A DNA stretch of 64,000 nt from Callosobruchus maculatus. Lineage: Eukaryota > Arthropoda > Insecta > Coleoptera > Chrysomelidae. The notes beneath the pieces are model-generated. The model saw nothing but the letters and a program-made list of their open reading frames with translations. It was not told where the DNA came from and did no database searches. A program made the translations under genes and the position numbers. This document shows, piece by piece, positions 1 through 11,565 of this stretch (positions within the stretch are counted from its first letter, which is position 1; every line of letters begins with the position of its first letter). The stretch spans positions 10,124,001-10,188,000 of the forward strand of contig CATOUR010000002.1 in assembly GCA_951848785.1 (NCBI GenBank), given 5' to 3'.

Positions 1-1480
1 GATCCCCTCCATTGTTGTCAAGGAGTGCGCACCGGAGCTCGCTCCCATATTTACCCACCTCTTTCGGATGTCTTACGATTCCGGCATTTTCCCAAAAGAC
101 TGGAAACCAGCTTGCATCCAGCCGGTGCCAAAAAAGGGATCCAAAACTGATCCGACCAACTACAGACCTATAGCTCTGCTTTCTGTAATCAGTAAAGTGA
201 TGGAGAGATGCGTCAACCAAGAGCTCATTAAATACCTAGAGTTCCATCACTTAATCAACGACAGACAATATAGATTCCAACACCAAAGATCAACTGGAGA
301 TCTCATGGCTTACGTCACACATGTGTGGAGCAACCTCATCCAGTCATTTGGCGAGGCTCACGTCGTTGCTCTAGAAATATTACAAAGGCACTCGATCAAC
401 TGTGGCATGCAGGTCTCCTAAACAAGCTCCCGTCTTATGGGCTCCCTGTTAAACTTTGTGGTTGGCTTGCAGACTTCCTCTCAGGTCGGAAAATATCTGT
501 CATGGTAGACAGCTTTTCCTCATCTTTCCATAGCATCAATGTCGGGGTTCCGCAGGGATCGGCATTGGCTCCGACATTGTTTCTGCTTGCAGAGATCATG
601 AGCAATAGACCGATCTCTGTGGTCGAGCTGGAACGCAGAAGACTGGCAGCGGCAGCTTCACTTCCAAAGGGTCTCGATAGCATTACCGCTTTGGGGGTTC
701 AAGAATATGGTAATATTTAATGCCTCCAAGACCCAGTATTGTACGCTATCAGACAAGAAGTGCCCAAGCGAACACCAGGTTCTAATAAACAACCAGGCTC
801 TGCCAAGGAGTCACTCATTCAAGCTGTTAGGAGTCAACATTACAGAAAATCTGATCTGGCACGGACACGTCGCATCAATTGCAACAGCTGCTGGTAAAAA
901 GCTTAGGTACCTATTTAGAGCCAGAAAGTATTTCTCACCATGTAACCTCCTCACGCTATATAAAGCCCAGATAAGACCTTGCCTGGAGTATTGCTCTCAT
1001 GTCTGGGGAACTGCTGTCCCTACTACTCTGTCTATACTAGATGCCGTCCAGACAAGGGCAATTCGACTAATTGGCGATCCGGCCTTAACGCGCCACCTTC
1101 AGTCACTTTCTCACCGGCATGTTGTTGGTGACCCCTCACTGTTCTACCGATATTCCATCGGAATATGCTCCTCTGAGATATCCTCTATCGTTCCGCCGCT
1201 TACTGCTCCTATCAGATGTACCCGTGCGACCGCGCACCTCATCCTAAAACGGTCGTTCTTCATACATCAATAACTGAGCGATACAACCGCACATTTATTC
1301 CCAGGGTGTCCAAGGCTTGGAATGGACTGCCAAGAGATGTATTTATTGGGCCTGCGGGTATTGGCCCATCATTCAAATCTCGCGTTAACTAACCTCCCAA
1401 AACATAACCCTTTCACAAGCAGCCGCGGTACTCAGGTATTTAGGCTCTGCCTGCGCCGTCTGCTCAGTTATAAAAAAAAT
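1..1480 (+). pseudogene. LINE reverse transcriptase remnant (Jockey/CR1-type), truncated by window edge
   Basis: This is the RT half of a non-LTR retrotransposon, already inside the RT domain at base 1. From about base 5 the frame reads RT core motifs: a PKKGSKTDPTNYRPIALLS block (RT motif 2), then NDRQYRFQHQRST, then in a second frame (325-720) SKAFDQLWHAGLL-like and GVPQGSALAPTLFLL sequence. The catalytic YADD block that should follow is absent. The sequence jumps to the VIFNASKTQYC region, so an internal deletion is likely. A third frame (707-1273) holds the conserved C-terminal region (FKLLGVNIT, LYKAQIRPCLEYCSHVW, LDAVQTRAIRLIGD), which continues as TERYNRTFIPRVS and RLWNGLP-like codons to about 1,440. 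At least two frameshifts plus the lost catalytic site make it non-functional. Family assignment rests on motif recall. The 3' end abuts a fragment of repeat family S. Confidence 0.85.
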
Positions 1481-1486
1481 CGCAAC

Positions 1487-1562
1487 TCTCATGCGATGGG
1501 AAAATAATAAAATGGTATCACCGTTATGTGTGAAAAGTACTGAGTCAATCAACTTGACTCCA
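1487..1562 (-). repeat. Terminal fragment of repeat family S
   Basis: The stretch from the TGGGAAAATAATAAAATGG block through GTCAATCAACTTGACT is the reverse complement of the left end of the dispersed family S seen in full at 3,868-5,998 and 41,041-41,948. It directly abuts the 3' end of the LINE remnant, so one element probably inserted into the other or a deletion joined them. Confidence 0.7.
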
Positions 1563-2110
1563 TTTTTGAAACTACTGCTGGAGAAGGTATAGTAATCTAC
1601 AAATGACATACTTCTTCTGCTCCAAGCTACTAAAAAAATCTCCTCAAACTCCTTTGACTGTCATGTCTTTAAAATTTCTTGATCATCCTCACACTACAAA
1701 ACAGATCACAAATTTAATGAACAGCGGTTCTTGAACAGGACTCTGAGTTTAACCTAAAGCAAGCTTTCGCTATGAATAGATTGATTAAGGAGCTCCAAAG
1801 CTAACCCTCGGCTTTATACTTCGCTTCCGAAGTAGGTCAGGCCTTATCCCTCAAGTTTTCACTATACGATTATTTAGATGTTGGGAGTTACGTCGTCGTA
1901 ATAGAATCGTCTCACGGGGCTTTTCACGATGGTGGTATACATACAGCCGAAATGTCAGGTATCCTCAGAGTAGTAGTCCCGTAATTTGAAAGCTTTTACT
2001 TGGAAGGTTTGCCGATTGGAACTTTATATATTTAGACGGAGTTTTAGAATATTTAATTAAAAGCATATTTTCGTCGATCCTTCCATAGCTATATTAGGAT
2101 TACTCCTTAA
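1563..2110. other. Non-coding stretch, nothing recognised
   Basis: AT-rich sequence without a convincing coding frame or clear repeat ends. I see nothing annotatable. Confidence 0.5.
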
Positions 2111-2630
2111 GGAGTCTGAGTACACACAGTTATACATATGTATTTGCCATGTAAAACACGGATTTCCATTTCCAACAGAACTCACTTGTTTTTCAAACTA
2201 CATACACAGTATCTCAAAAGGTGATAGCTAAGACCTTAGTGAATGACACCTAAAGGCAGTTTTTTCAAAAAAGTTTTTTAGTGTGCGAAAAAACACGCTA
2301 TGCAATATCATACATTCTTCAAATGTCTTCAATTTAACAACCAAATACGATATAAAAATAAGGCGAAAACAGTGGCAAAGCTCAAGCTTTCTTCTTCAAT
2401 TTGCTCTTTGAATCATTACTGTAGGTTTAAAGGTAACTTCAGGAGCTTGGAAATGCGAAATTCATTTTCATGGTGACCTTTGGACCGTCTGACCTTTGGA
2501 TTTTTGGACTTATCTCCCCTCATCTTAGACACACACACTGGAGAAAGGGAACAGGCGGCCACGCCTCCTCGCTAACACGGGAATACGTATTTTCTTGGAT
2601 TCTCGATTTCGCGCGCTATACCCTGAACCT
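2111..2630 (+). repeat. Partial copy of the TTAA-flanked foldback family (see 44,618-45,395)
   Basis: From about 2,133 to 2,630 this matches, in inverse orientation, the left arm of the element at 44,618-45,395. Shared blocks include the GTAAAACACGG word near 2,153, TTAACAACCAAA near 2,335, TTTAAAGGTAACTTCAGGAG near 2,430, the ACACACACTGGAGAAAGGGA block near 2,530 and the terminal GCGCGCTATACCCT. A TTAA lies just outside the right end (2,631-2,634) and another at 2,107-2,110, so this may be a one-armed copy bounded by TTAA. No coding capacity is seen. Confidence 0.65.
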
Positions 2631-2639
2631 TTAAGGTAT

Positions 2640-3866
2640 TTTAAAATGAAGTTGAAATTTGTGATACTGATTTGAACAATATTTAATCTGTTTTTAGGAG
2701 CTTTAGAAGCTTTAAGGAGCCAAGATTACAGAAAACATGATATTGCACGAACATGTTTCGTCAATTCCATTGAGATTTTGACCAGAAATAAGTATATACT
2801 TATAACCTATAATTTACTATGCCTAGGGTCGGTTTCAGCGGTGAAACTGGCCCTTAATATGACTTGCTAAGATCACGTTTCTGGAGCTACTTTTGACGCT
2901 TATTCAGATAAACATTCTTGAGTTATCATCAATTATTTTTTTTAATTTCAGGTAAGTCGAATGAGTTGCAAACCCCGAAAACATTGATATGAGTAAGTAA
3001 GTACTATTAAGTAATCATATTGATAAATAGGTTAAGTAATAGACTCTAGGTATTAAATACAACTATAATTAATTATTATAATATATACCCAGGACGTAAA
3101 TTAGCATAAATAGTAGTGTGTGACCAATTTCACGACCAAGGTATCAAATAAGTACCGACGCCGTCGTCTGAGTAAATAATCGACAAAAACGTTAGAACGG
3201 CCTGAAAACATAGCCCCACTAAATGACTGTTTTCGTTTTTAGTTATAAAGTAGATAATAAATTGAGATTCAGTAAGATAGGCCCACAGGTTTCAGTCATC
3301 TCTGCAACAAGACTTTAAAAAAGTTGATTTCTCTATAACCTGTAACAAATGGGAATTTAAGAATAATAGTTATCGATTTCACATTTAGCAATCTAAGTGC
3401 TTTTCTTTTCTCGGGGTTCGTCCTGGGCCACGATATATAGTAAAAATAAAAACCTGTGAAAGCCCCTAGGGGTAGATATAAATAAAATAAGTATTCCACG
3501 TAGCTGTATCCGAAGTTACGCATGTTTTCCATATACATCGTGTCAGCTCTAGTCACTTCAGGAAAAACTTCCTTACTAGGGTTACCAATTTTCGGGATGG
3601 GGATCCCGTTTGTAGATCCCGAGATAAAAACATCTCAACCTCGTGATCCCGGGATTAACCTCAATAAATTTTTTAAACTCTTTTAAACTCTTAACATTAC
3701 CAACAGCAATGATAAAAGTTTGATATAAATAAAATATTTTTTAGACGTCCGCGATTTGCTTAGTAATAGTCAGATATGACCTTTTTTTAAACTCTAGTAT
3801 TAGTTACAGAAATGATAGGCATGCAAAAATATAGTAAATAAAATTACGTTTTTATTAAAAGTATAA
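2640..3866. other. Non-coding stretch with a short unassigned minus-strand ORF
   Basis: No recognisable gene. A minus-strand ORF at 3,296-3,556 would encode an aromatic, membrane-like segment (VEYLFYLYLPLGAFTGFYFY) after a pyrimidine-rich AG. I do not recognise it, and its downstream half overlaps a repeat: 3,279-3,395 resembles 25,203-25,325, so a TE origin is more likely than a host exon. Near 3,590-3,660 there are several CGGGAT/ATCCCG words in both orientations, possibly a worn inverted-repeat terminus. Confidence 0.4.
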
Positions 3867-3867
3867 A

Positions 3868-5998
3868 AAAATGAAGTCAAGTTGATTGACTCAGTACTTC
3901 CCACACATTACGGTGATACCAGTTTATTATTTTCCCATAGCATGAAGCTTTAGTCTGAGATCCCCTTGCAACCTAACCATCGCCCCAATTTCACCCCACC
4001 CAAAAAAGGTAGAAAACGGTCAGGAACCCCTTAAACATCTAAAAACGAAGTTTGAGCTGTTTTCATATTTTTAGTTTTTTGATTATTGCTACGCTGCCAC
4101 TGACACGATACCTAACAAGCATACGCGTTTTCCATCCTCACCACAGTAATAATAATGTGTCAAAATTTCATTAGAATCAATTTAATAGTTTCCACGTTAC
4201 AAAATACAAAACGATCTGAAGCAATAAATACTCGTAGGGATACAGAAAATTCTAAGTCCCTTATTTTCGGTAATAGGCAAGGCAATGTTCAAATGGACCT
4301 AAAAAGCTGATCTATGTCGCTAGGTCTTCCTTCACAGGTCAGTGGACAGCCTATTGTTAATATAGCAAATTTTTCAGTTTTTCAACCCCCCACCCCCCAA
4401 CCCCCCCAATTTCACCCCCACCCAAAAAACTATATTTTTAGTTTTTTTATTATTTCTGCGCCACCACTGGCACCACTTATAAAAATCATACGTATTTTCC
4501 ATCCTCGCCACGGTAGCAATACTGTGTCAAACTTTCATTAAAATCAATTCAACAGTTTCTTCGTTACATAATATAGAACGATCTAAAGCAATACTCGTAT
4601 GTTTACACCAGAAAAATTCTAAGTCCTTTGGTTTCTGTAATAGGCAAGGCAATGTTCGGATGGACCTAAAAAAGTTATTTATGTCGCTAGGTCTTCCTTC
4701 ACAGGTCAGTGGACAGTCTATTATGAAAGCAACAAATTTTTTAATTTTACAACCCCCCACCCACCAACCACCCCAATTTCACCCCTACCAAAAAAAAAGT
4801 AGAAAATGATCAGGAACCCCTAAAACGCCTAAAAACGAAGTTTGGGGCATATTTAAAATTTTTCGTTTTTTGCTAATTACTCCGCCGCCCATGCACCGAT
4901 TTTCAAAATTATAGGAGCATTACCTATTACGACACCACGGCATATCGCTGCCCAAATTTCATAACAGTCCATCCAGCCGTTACTGAGATTACGTGGCTAG
5001 AAGAACGCGTACAGACAGACAGACAGACCGACAGACAGACCGACAGACAGACCGACAGACAGACCGACAGACAGACCGACAGACAGACCGACAGACAGAC
5101 CGACAGACAGACCGACAGACAGACCGACAGACAGACCGACAGACAGACCGACAGACAGACCGACAGATAGACCGACAGACGGACAGACAGACCGACAGAC
5201 AGACCGACAGACAGACCGACAGACAGACCGACAGACAGACCGACAGACAGACCGACAGACAGACCGACAGACAGACCGACAGACAGACCGACAGACAGAC
5301 CGACAGACAGACCGACAGACAGACCGACAGACAGACCGACAGACAGACCGACAGACAGACCGACAGACAGACCGACAGACAGACCGACAGACAGACCGAC
5401 AGAGAGACCGACAGACAGACCGACAGACAGACCGACAGACAGACCGACAGACAGACCGACAGACAGACCGACAGACAGACCGACAGACAGACCGACAGAC
5501 AGACCGACAGACAGACCGACAGACAGACCGACAGACAGACCGACAGACAGACCGACAGACAGACCGACAGACAGACCGACAGACAGACCGACAGACAGAC
5601 AGACCGACAGACAGACCGACAGACAGACCGACAGACAGACCGACAGACAGACCGACAGACAGACAGACCGACAGACAGACCGACAGACAGACCGACAGAC
5701 AGACCGACAGACAGACCGACAGACAGACCGACAGACAGACCGACAGACAGACCGACAGACAGACCGACAGACAGACCGACAGACAGACCGACAGACAGAC
5801 CGACAGACAGACCGACAGACAGACCGACAGACAGACCGACAGACAGACCGACAGACAGACCGACAGACAGACCGACGGAAATGAGTGACGTGGATTTTCG
5901 TTATGTAGACATCATAAAACGTCCAAAAAACGTATTACCTCAAAATCGAAAATTTTCGCGATCACAATACTCCTCTCACCTATCGGTGTGGGAAGTAA
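3868..5998 (+). mobile_element. Repeat family S, long copy containing a minisatellite (non-autonomous, Helentron/DINE-like architecture)
   Basis: The left end is AGTCAAGTTGATTGACTCAG followed by TACTTCCCACAC. The right end is CACCTATCGGTGTGGGAAGT followed by A/T-rich DNA, so both ends carry an inverted TACTTCCCACAC word. The interior has core units that repeat at about 356 bp (compare the CAACCCCCCACCC blocks near 4,383 and 4,749). Each unit has an AACGATCTAAAGCAATACTCG-like block, GGCAAGGCAATGTTC, CTAGGTCTT, a C-rich tract and a GATCAGGAACCCC block. After these comes a 12-bp array (5,011-5,876), then GACGGAAATGAGTGACGTGG and the right end. Nothing in it encodes a protein. Short subterminal inverted repeats, tandem cores and a (GTCY)n array resemble DINE-1, Pearl or other Helentron-associated elements; that assignment is inference. 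Confidence 0.7.
5011..5876. repeat. 12-bp minisatellite (ACAGACAGACCG)n, about 72 units
   Basis: A near-perfect array of the 12-mer ACAGACAGACCG, equivalent to AGAC-AGAC-CGAC or (GTCT)2GTCG on the other strand. Single-base variants appear near 5,168, 5,179 and 5,403, and four-base insertions of one extra ACAG near 5,590 and 5,658. The array is open in all forward frames because the unit lacks a stop, which creates a 363-codon frame of DRQT then DRPT repeats. That frame is an artefact of the repeat. The high uniformity suggests recent expansion or homogenisation. Shorter AGAC arrays sit at the same place in other S copies (about 32,200-32,255, 36,490-36,555, 41,820-41,880). Confidence 0.95.
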
Positions 5999-7440
5999 AA
6001 ACGTATTTTTACTTTTTCAAAGTAAGTTCTTGTTCAGAATTCAGAGAAGAAATCATTTTTATGTTTCACCCAAGTAGGGTATAATAAATATTTTTTGAGT
6101 TTAGTTCTTTGATAATATAAAATATAAACACCTTTGAAACATGCTACATTATATTGATATCGTTTGGTTATTCTATATTTCTACATATATCGAGATCAAG
6201 CCCCTCCAAGTGCTTGGGGGTATATACATAGATAAAAACAGGCTTTGAATATTACTAATACTCAACACTTCCCTCCTAGGTAGGGACGTCACCTGTTCAG
6301 TTTTGCCATAGCGGGTAGTAGCAAGAAAACCTTTTTTTGCTCTAATGGTGACACTTATTTACTCCTCCAGGATGTTTGAGAAATGGAAACCTAGGTACCC
6401 CCCTTTTTGCTCGTCAAAAATTCTGACACTCGTACCCAACGACGGCCTACTCCTGATATCCAAGACGTTGTTGGTGTTGGTTTCTACGTCCCCCCCCCCC
6501 CCTCCTCACAGGTCAGATGATTAAGCTAGTGATCCCTCCCTGAAACGAAATCCTGGCTACGGGTCTGTAAAAGACCCGTATTGTGGAATTTGTGAATGTT
6601 GCTTCCAGATTGCTTGTATCATTAGCCTACGAAAGCCCCAGATGTATTTAGCTTTTTTTATCTAAAGGAATTTCGTTTTAATTAAAAACCACGTGGTACA
6701 AACCAAAACGGAGAGACAGACTCACGATAAGTTCCTGTAGTTACGTTGAAATATCGCGCCACCTGAATTGCACAGGAGGACTATGGATGTTTTTACCCTC
6801 GTCGTTCACGTGCTTTGTTCCTCGTCATCCCTTCTCCACCGCTCTATCTACCAACCCCATAAATCTCCGGAATACTGCTCTAATGTAACGGACCCACATA
6901 AATTCATCAACGCGACCATCCATTTGTTTCATAGATAAAGTCGGCTTCCATGTAGGTCAGAACGGCTTCGTATCAAAGATGTCTTCATATAGATGTCATG
7001 ACAGCGGGTTGTTGAAAGGTTCGTGCAAAAATAGGTATACGTCATTCGAGACATGTGCGTAGAAACTTATAGAATAACCTATGTTGAAAAAATCGATTGA
7101 GAAAACCGCCTGATGTATGTTTGAGATGTAGCTGTTTTTTTAGACTCCGGATCACCTTTTTTAATATTTGAATTCACAATCTAGTTTCTGTATCGTTTTT
7201 GTGGCCATGTTTTGATATTTTGAATTACTATTTGAACCTAAATACCATGGAACGTCGTGGAATGTCAGCAGATTTGAGGTTCTTGAAAGGTTGGTAAATG
7301 GCATTATTATATATCCAGCTACAAGTTATTGGTTTATTTATTTATAACTAGGATGGTCCGGCATTCTAACCAAAAGGGTCTCTCTTACCTTGATTTCTCA
7401 GTTCTCAGATTTCAAAACAGCTGTTAAGAATATATAGTAT
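5999..7440. other. Non-coding stretch, nothing recognised
   Basis: No convincing ORF. A run of 13 C lies near 6,490-6,502. I see no TE ends or gene signals that I can support. Confidence 0.45.
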
Positions 7441-7444
7441 GTCG

Positions 7445-7985
7445 AAATCACTTCAGTAGTCTTTACGTTACACAGCATAGAACGATCTAAAGCAATATTC
7501 GTATGTACTTACATCAAAAAAATTGAAGACCCGTGGTTTCTGCAATAGGCAAGGCAATGTTCGGATGAACCTAAACAAGTGTGTTATGCCGCTGTCTTTC
7601 TTGCAGACGTCAATGGACACCCCATTAGGAATACAATAAATTTTTCAATTTTACAACCCCCCACCCCCCAACCACCCCAATGTCCTCCCTCCACCTAAAA
7701 AAAGTAGAAAATGACCAGGAGTCCCTAAAACGCCCAAAAACTAAGTTTGATTACATTTGAATTTTTTTGTTTTTTGCTAATTCATGCAGCGATTTTCAAA
7801 AATATAGCAGCATCACCTACTACGACCCCACAACATATCGCTACCCAAATTTCATCACAATCCATTCAGTAGTTACTGCGATCACAAAACTAGAAGAACG
7901 CCAACCTTTAGACAGACAGACCGACGGAAATGAGTAACGTGTATTTTTGTAGTGTAGATCTCATTTTTTAACGTGTGCAAGCAAG
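7445..7985 (+). repeat. Repeat family S, truncated copy
   Basis: Contains the AGAACGATCTAAAGCAATA block, GGCAAGGCAATGTTCGGATG, the C-rich tract near 7,656, GAAAATGACCAGGAG and CATCACAATCCATTCAGTAG. A very short AGACAGACCGACGG remnant near 7,912-7,926 replaces the long array of the 5-kb copy. Both family ends are missing or worn. Non-coding. Confidence 0.7.
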
Positions 7986-9275
7986 CTTTATAATTTTTGA
8001 GAAACCATCTAGTGGAAAAAACAAAATATTCGGTAAGCAACAATTATTTGACTGGCTCTATAGATTGAAAGGCATGGCTCAGTAAAATTAATAGAGAAAA
8101 CTGATTCTCAAAAGGGTTTCTATGCATTTATATAAATCGTTTTCTTCTCTCTTCTATATTCCATAGGGCTTCAATTTTTAATAGCTTTTGGCCTGAAGGG
8201 TCTTGTTACATACATATTACATACCTACCTGGTATAGCCTTATTCCCTGGAAACTAATGACTACTATAATGAAATGTTGAGATATTGAAAATACTAGTGA
8301 CAGAAAATGAATAATCAAAAAGGAGCAAAGAACATGTTAAATATGCACAAGCTTCCTCGTAAGGTGTTTTTGATTGACTCAAACATGTTTCAAACTGGAA
8401 GTGGGAAAAACTCTGATGAAAAGGCAACATTGGAAGGTAATGGGAGAACCCCAAGTAGTAGTAGTAAGCAAACTTCACGGCACCAACGGTAAAAACCTTC
8501 ACCAGTTATTTTATTTGACTCGATCTTTTTGGTATTTTTATAACATATGTAGAGAATCATTACAATGGAAAATTTTAGCTCGTAATTGTTTTGCTTCAAT
8601 CTGGGGCAACACGCGTGATGTAGGCCAGTGTATTTGTTCTAGCTTTAAGTTATCATATTGCAAAAATTGATGTCAACAATTAGCGAGTGTCTAGCGAATT
8701 GATATTTTTATATTGTTTTATTATTTATTATTGCTATATTGTTTTATTAACATAGGTTGTTACATAAGAATCACCGAGTTTACTCTCGAGATGATGTATA
8801 GTTTTGACGACAATTAAAAGAAGATGTTTGAAAGGCCATAGAACACTAGCGCGCCGCGGTCAAATTTGTTCTAATCCCATCGGTCAGAAGCCCCCAAAAT
8901 ATTTTCGATAATAGGCAGGTATGTGGACACCAGCGCGCGGGGCGGCGAGGTAAACTTATGTCTTATAATTTTAACCGATTTTAATTAATTCGTCATTTTT
9001 TGCGATCTCGCTAATAGTTACTGAAGAATTTCATTCTGAGGTACCGTTACTTTTGACCTGACAGAAATGAATTACTTTTTTATATTATTAAATGCGAAAT
9101 TTTGTTCTGAACATAATAAGCTAATCTCACTATAATAGATGCAAATAAAGAAGTTGGTATTGTCGGCAGAGCGAAATGTCTTTATAATACCCCAAAACAT
9201 TTTAATTAATCAGAAAGTGTTCTAATTTGTCACAAATTTGATCGATTTCTTGATGATGCAAAAAAAGTCCGAGAA
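7986..9275. other. Non-coding stretch, nothing recognised
   Basis: Small overlapping frames near 8,254-8,670 run on both strands and show no known motif. A more GC-rich patch lies at about 8,845-8,955. No supported feature. Confidence 0.4.
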
Positions 9276-9281
9276 ATTTAC

Positions 9282-9491
9282 CTTCACCGCTTGTTTTTTG
9301 GGAGCATCATGGTTGTGCTCATTATTTCTTTTAAGAATAATCTCTTCCGATTGATCCATCAGCAAAGATGCTATGCATCCTCCTCTATAACATCTGTAGG
9401 CCACACCAGGGGTGGTTTCTTTATCTCTTCGGAACGTATACTCTTCAAGGACTATTAATTTCTTCCCTTTCACACTTAACATAGTCTCCAT
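9282..9491 (-). CDS. Candidate exon encoding a FLYWCH-type zinc finger (partial gene)
   Basis: From ATG at 9,491 the minus strand is open for exactly 70 codons and then meets GTAAAT at 9,281, a plausible splice donor in phase 0. The peptide has the FLYWCH spacing: a VKGKKLIVLEEYTF start, an aromatic position, CYRGGC for the two cysteines and NNEHNH for the two histidines. The tryptophan of the consensus is not obvious, and VAYRC stands in for the usual WRC. FLYWCH fingers occur in insect mod(mdg4)-like isoform exons and at the N terminus of some MULE-type transposases. I cannot tell which applies, and I found no downstream exon or MULE domain in the next kilobases of the minus strand. Splicing is inferred. 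Confidence 0.5.
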
Positions 9492-10464
9492 GATGAAAAA
9501 GTTGAACACAAACAATAGGTACTCACAAACAGCAACTAGGGATTGCAAACTGATGAAATATTCTCATTAACGGTAGTTTTATATACCTACAGAAGCCGGA
9601 TAGTCATTTAAATAATCTAAGGAGTAAGTGTAAGCTACCGCAAGTCGTAAAAAGACAGATGAAAGAGAATAAAAGGGATGTGGTCATTAGGAATAACCGA
9701 GCTTAATGTTCTTTCGGCGCGCAAGTGACCGGTGCCGATGAAGGCACCCTTTTTGTAAACAGGTAAAAATCAAACCGCGCGCGATTACCGATTACCGATT
9801 ACCGTTTGAAAGCGTCAGGTCGTTTTCTACCCCCTGGGTTAATTAACCCTCAAGGAACCACAGTATACACCAAGTCACCTTAGCCGTACTACATGGCATA
9901 CTACACACAGAGCTAGCTCACTGTTGTAGAAAAAAGTGTTTGTCAATAAGTCATTTACCCTAATCAAAGTCTATAATTAGTCATATAAAAGTAGAAAATA
10001 GCCAAAACAACGAAAGTACTCTAATTTCAATAGACAACACCTTCACAGTTATACTACCGGAACAAACTAGAATGTAGAGAGTCTGCTTTATTCCCTTTTT
10101 ATATAACGTTGTGAGGCAAGTAAATCACAGTCGGGCATAGTCAGTTTACACTTCATTGCGGCTGTTAAACTTTTAGCCGGAGGAATAACGATAATTCGGT
10201 GTGCTGTTCAACATTGCAGGGTTTTATTACGGTCGATCCTTCCGCAGAAAGACCTCTTTCCATAAGCGTGCATTCAAAGAAATGCCTCTCAAACAAAAAC
10301 AAATAACAAAGTACATCAAAATGCGTAGACATAATTATGCATAACAAATTGACAACGTTGATTAACTTTAATAACTTTTTTTATTATAATTATCTTAATT
10401 TTTAATTCAATGAATTTCTTTTCATTTATGTACCGTGTTTTCCCTCCCTCTCGTAAGTGTTGTC
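9492..10464. other. Non-coding stretch, nothing recognised
   Basis: AT-rich, apart from a CG-rich patch at about 9,710-9,830 with a tandem GATTACC word. No gene supported. Confidence 0.4.
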
Positions 10465-11298
10465 TAATAGCGTTTTCGACTTACTGCACTGAGTTTAACC
10501 ACGATTGCACTACAGTGCACATTGAAAACTCATCTGGTGCCCAGAAGTGCAATAAATCTGAACTGGTAAGTCAAACATACACCAAATTTCAGTGTTAACT
10601 GTTCTGTCAGCCAACTGATGACAGTTTGATGTCATTTTACATCACGAGAGCTTAGTTTCATTCTGTGGTGGTTTTGGAATTTGAATAGTTTGGATCCGCC
10701 TTGTTCAATCATTTATTAATTTATCGACATAAAACCTAACATCATTTTGTGCAATATGGCTTTTGCGCCAGCCTAGGGTTTGCCCACTAAAAATGAATAT
10801 CTTTGTATATCGGTAAATACACTTATGTATAGCTTGTTATATCTCTTCTTCCGTCAAATTGTGAACAACATTTTCAACAAGCATTTGTCCTTTTGGGACA
10901 CACGCCGCGGTTGTTTGCTAGATATGCTTCAATTTCCTCATCATCCGAAGATGACGACGTTCGCAGTTGTTTCAACGACATTTCCCATACCTTCCGTAAC
11001 CTATCGTAGCATCCATACTACTATGTATACTACCCCACTACCCAGTTCTTGATTCCAAAGATAATTTTCTTTGACAAATAAAATAGGTTAAATTAATATT
11101 TTGTAGACGTCAAAAATGCACTGAAATCTCCACGAGCTCAGAGAGTCCGTGGCGATAATTTGCACTCAAGTGCAATTAAGCGGATAAGTCGAAAACAAAA
11201 AACCACACTAGTTTTGCACTCAAATGTAAGACGAACATAATTTTGGCACTCAGTTCCTATGATTGCAGTGATAGGGCAATAAGTCGAAATCGCTATAA
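10465..11298. repeat. Possible MITE with inverted termini
   Basis: The left terminus TAATAGCGTTTTCGACTTAC (10,465) is matched in inverse by ATAAGTCGAAATCGCTATAA at the right (11,279-11,298). A second, better inverted match, GGATAAGTCGAAAAC, lies at 11,181-11,195. A 36-codon minus-strand ORF (10,874-10,981) begins MSLKQLRTSSSSDDEEIEAY and could be the N terminus of a decayed transposase; I do not recognise it. No clear target duplication was found. Confidence 0.35.
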
Positions 11299-11565
11299 GA
11301 AACAGACGCACAGGGCAAGGGGCTCACTTAAGTATTACTTGCGTAAGGTACTCTCAAGTGCACACTTGAGAGACGATGCATTAAGATGCAACCACTAATT
11401 AAGTTTTCAAAAATTTAAAGGCTTTTTATCCTCGTAGTACGATATTCTCGTCATCAAAAGGACTGGAGGTTTCCATTTATTATTTACATTGAAATTAAAC
11501 TGCCTTTTTACTAATCAAACCACATACTAGAGAACACAGAAAAAGTACCTTTTAGTGTTTTCTGT

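Noticed and set aside
4993..6084. 363-codon ORF of DRQT/DRPT repeats
   Set aside because: It is the translation of a 12-bp minisatellite whose unit lacks stops in every forward frame; it changes phase at 4-bp insertions without consequence.
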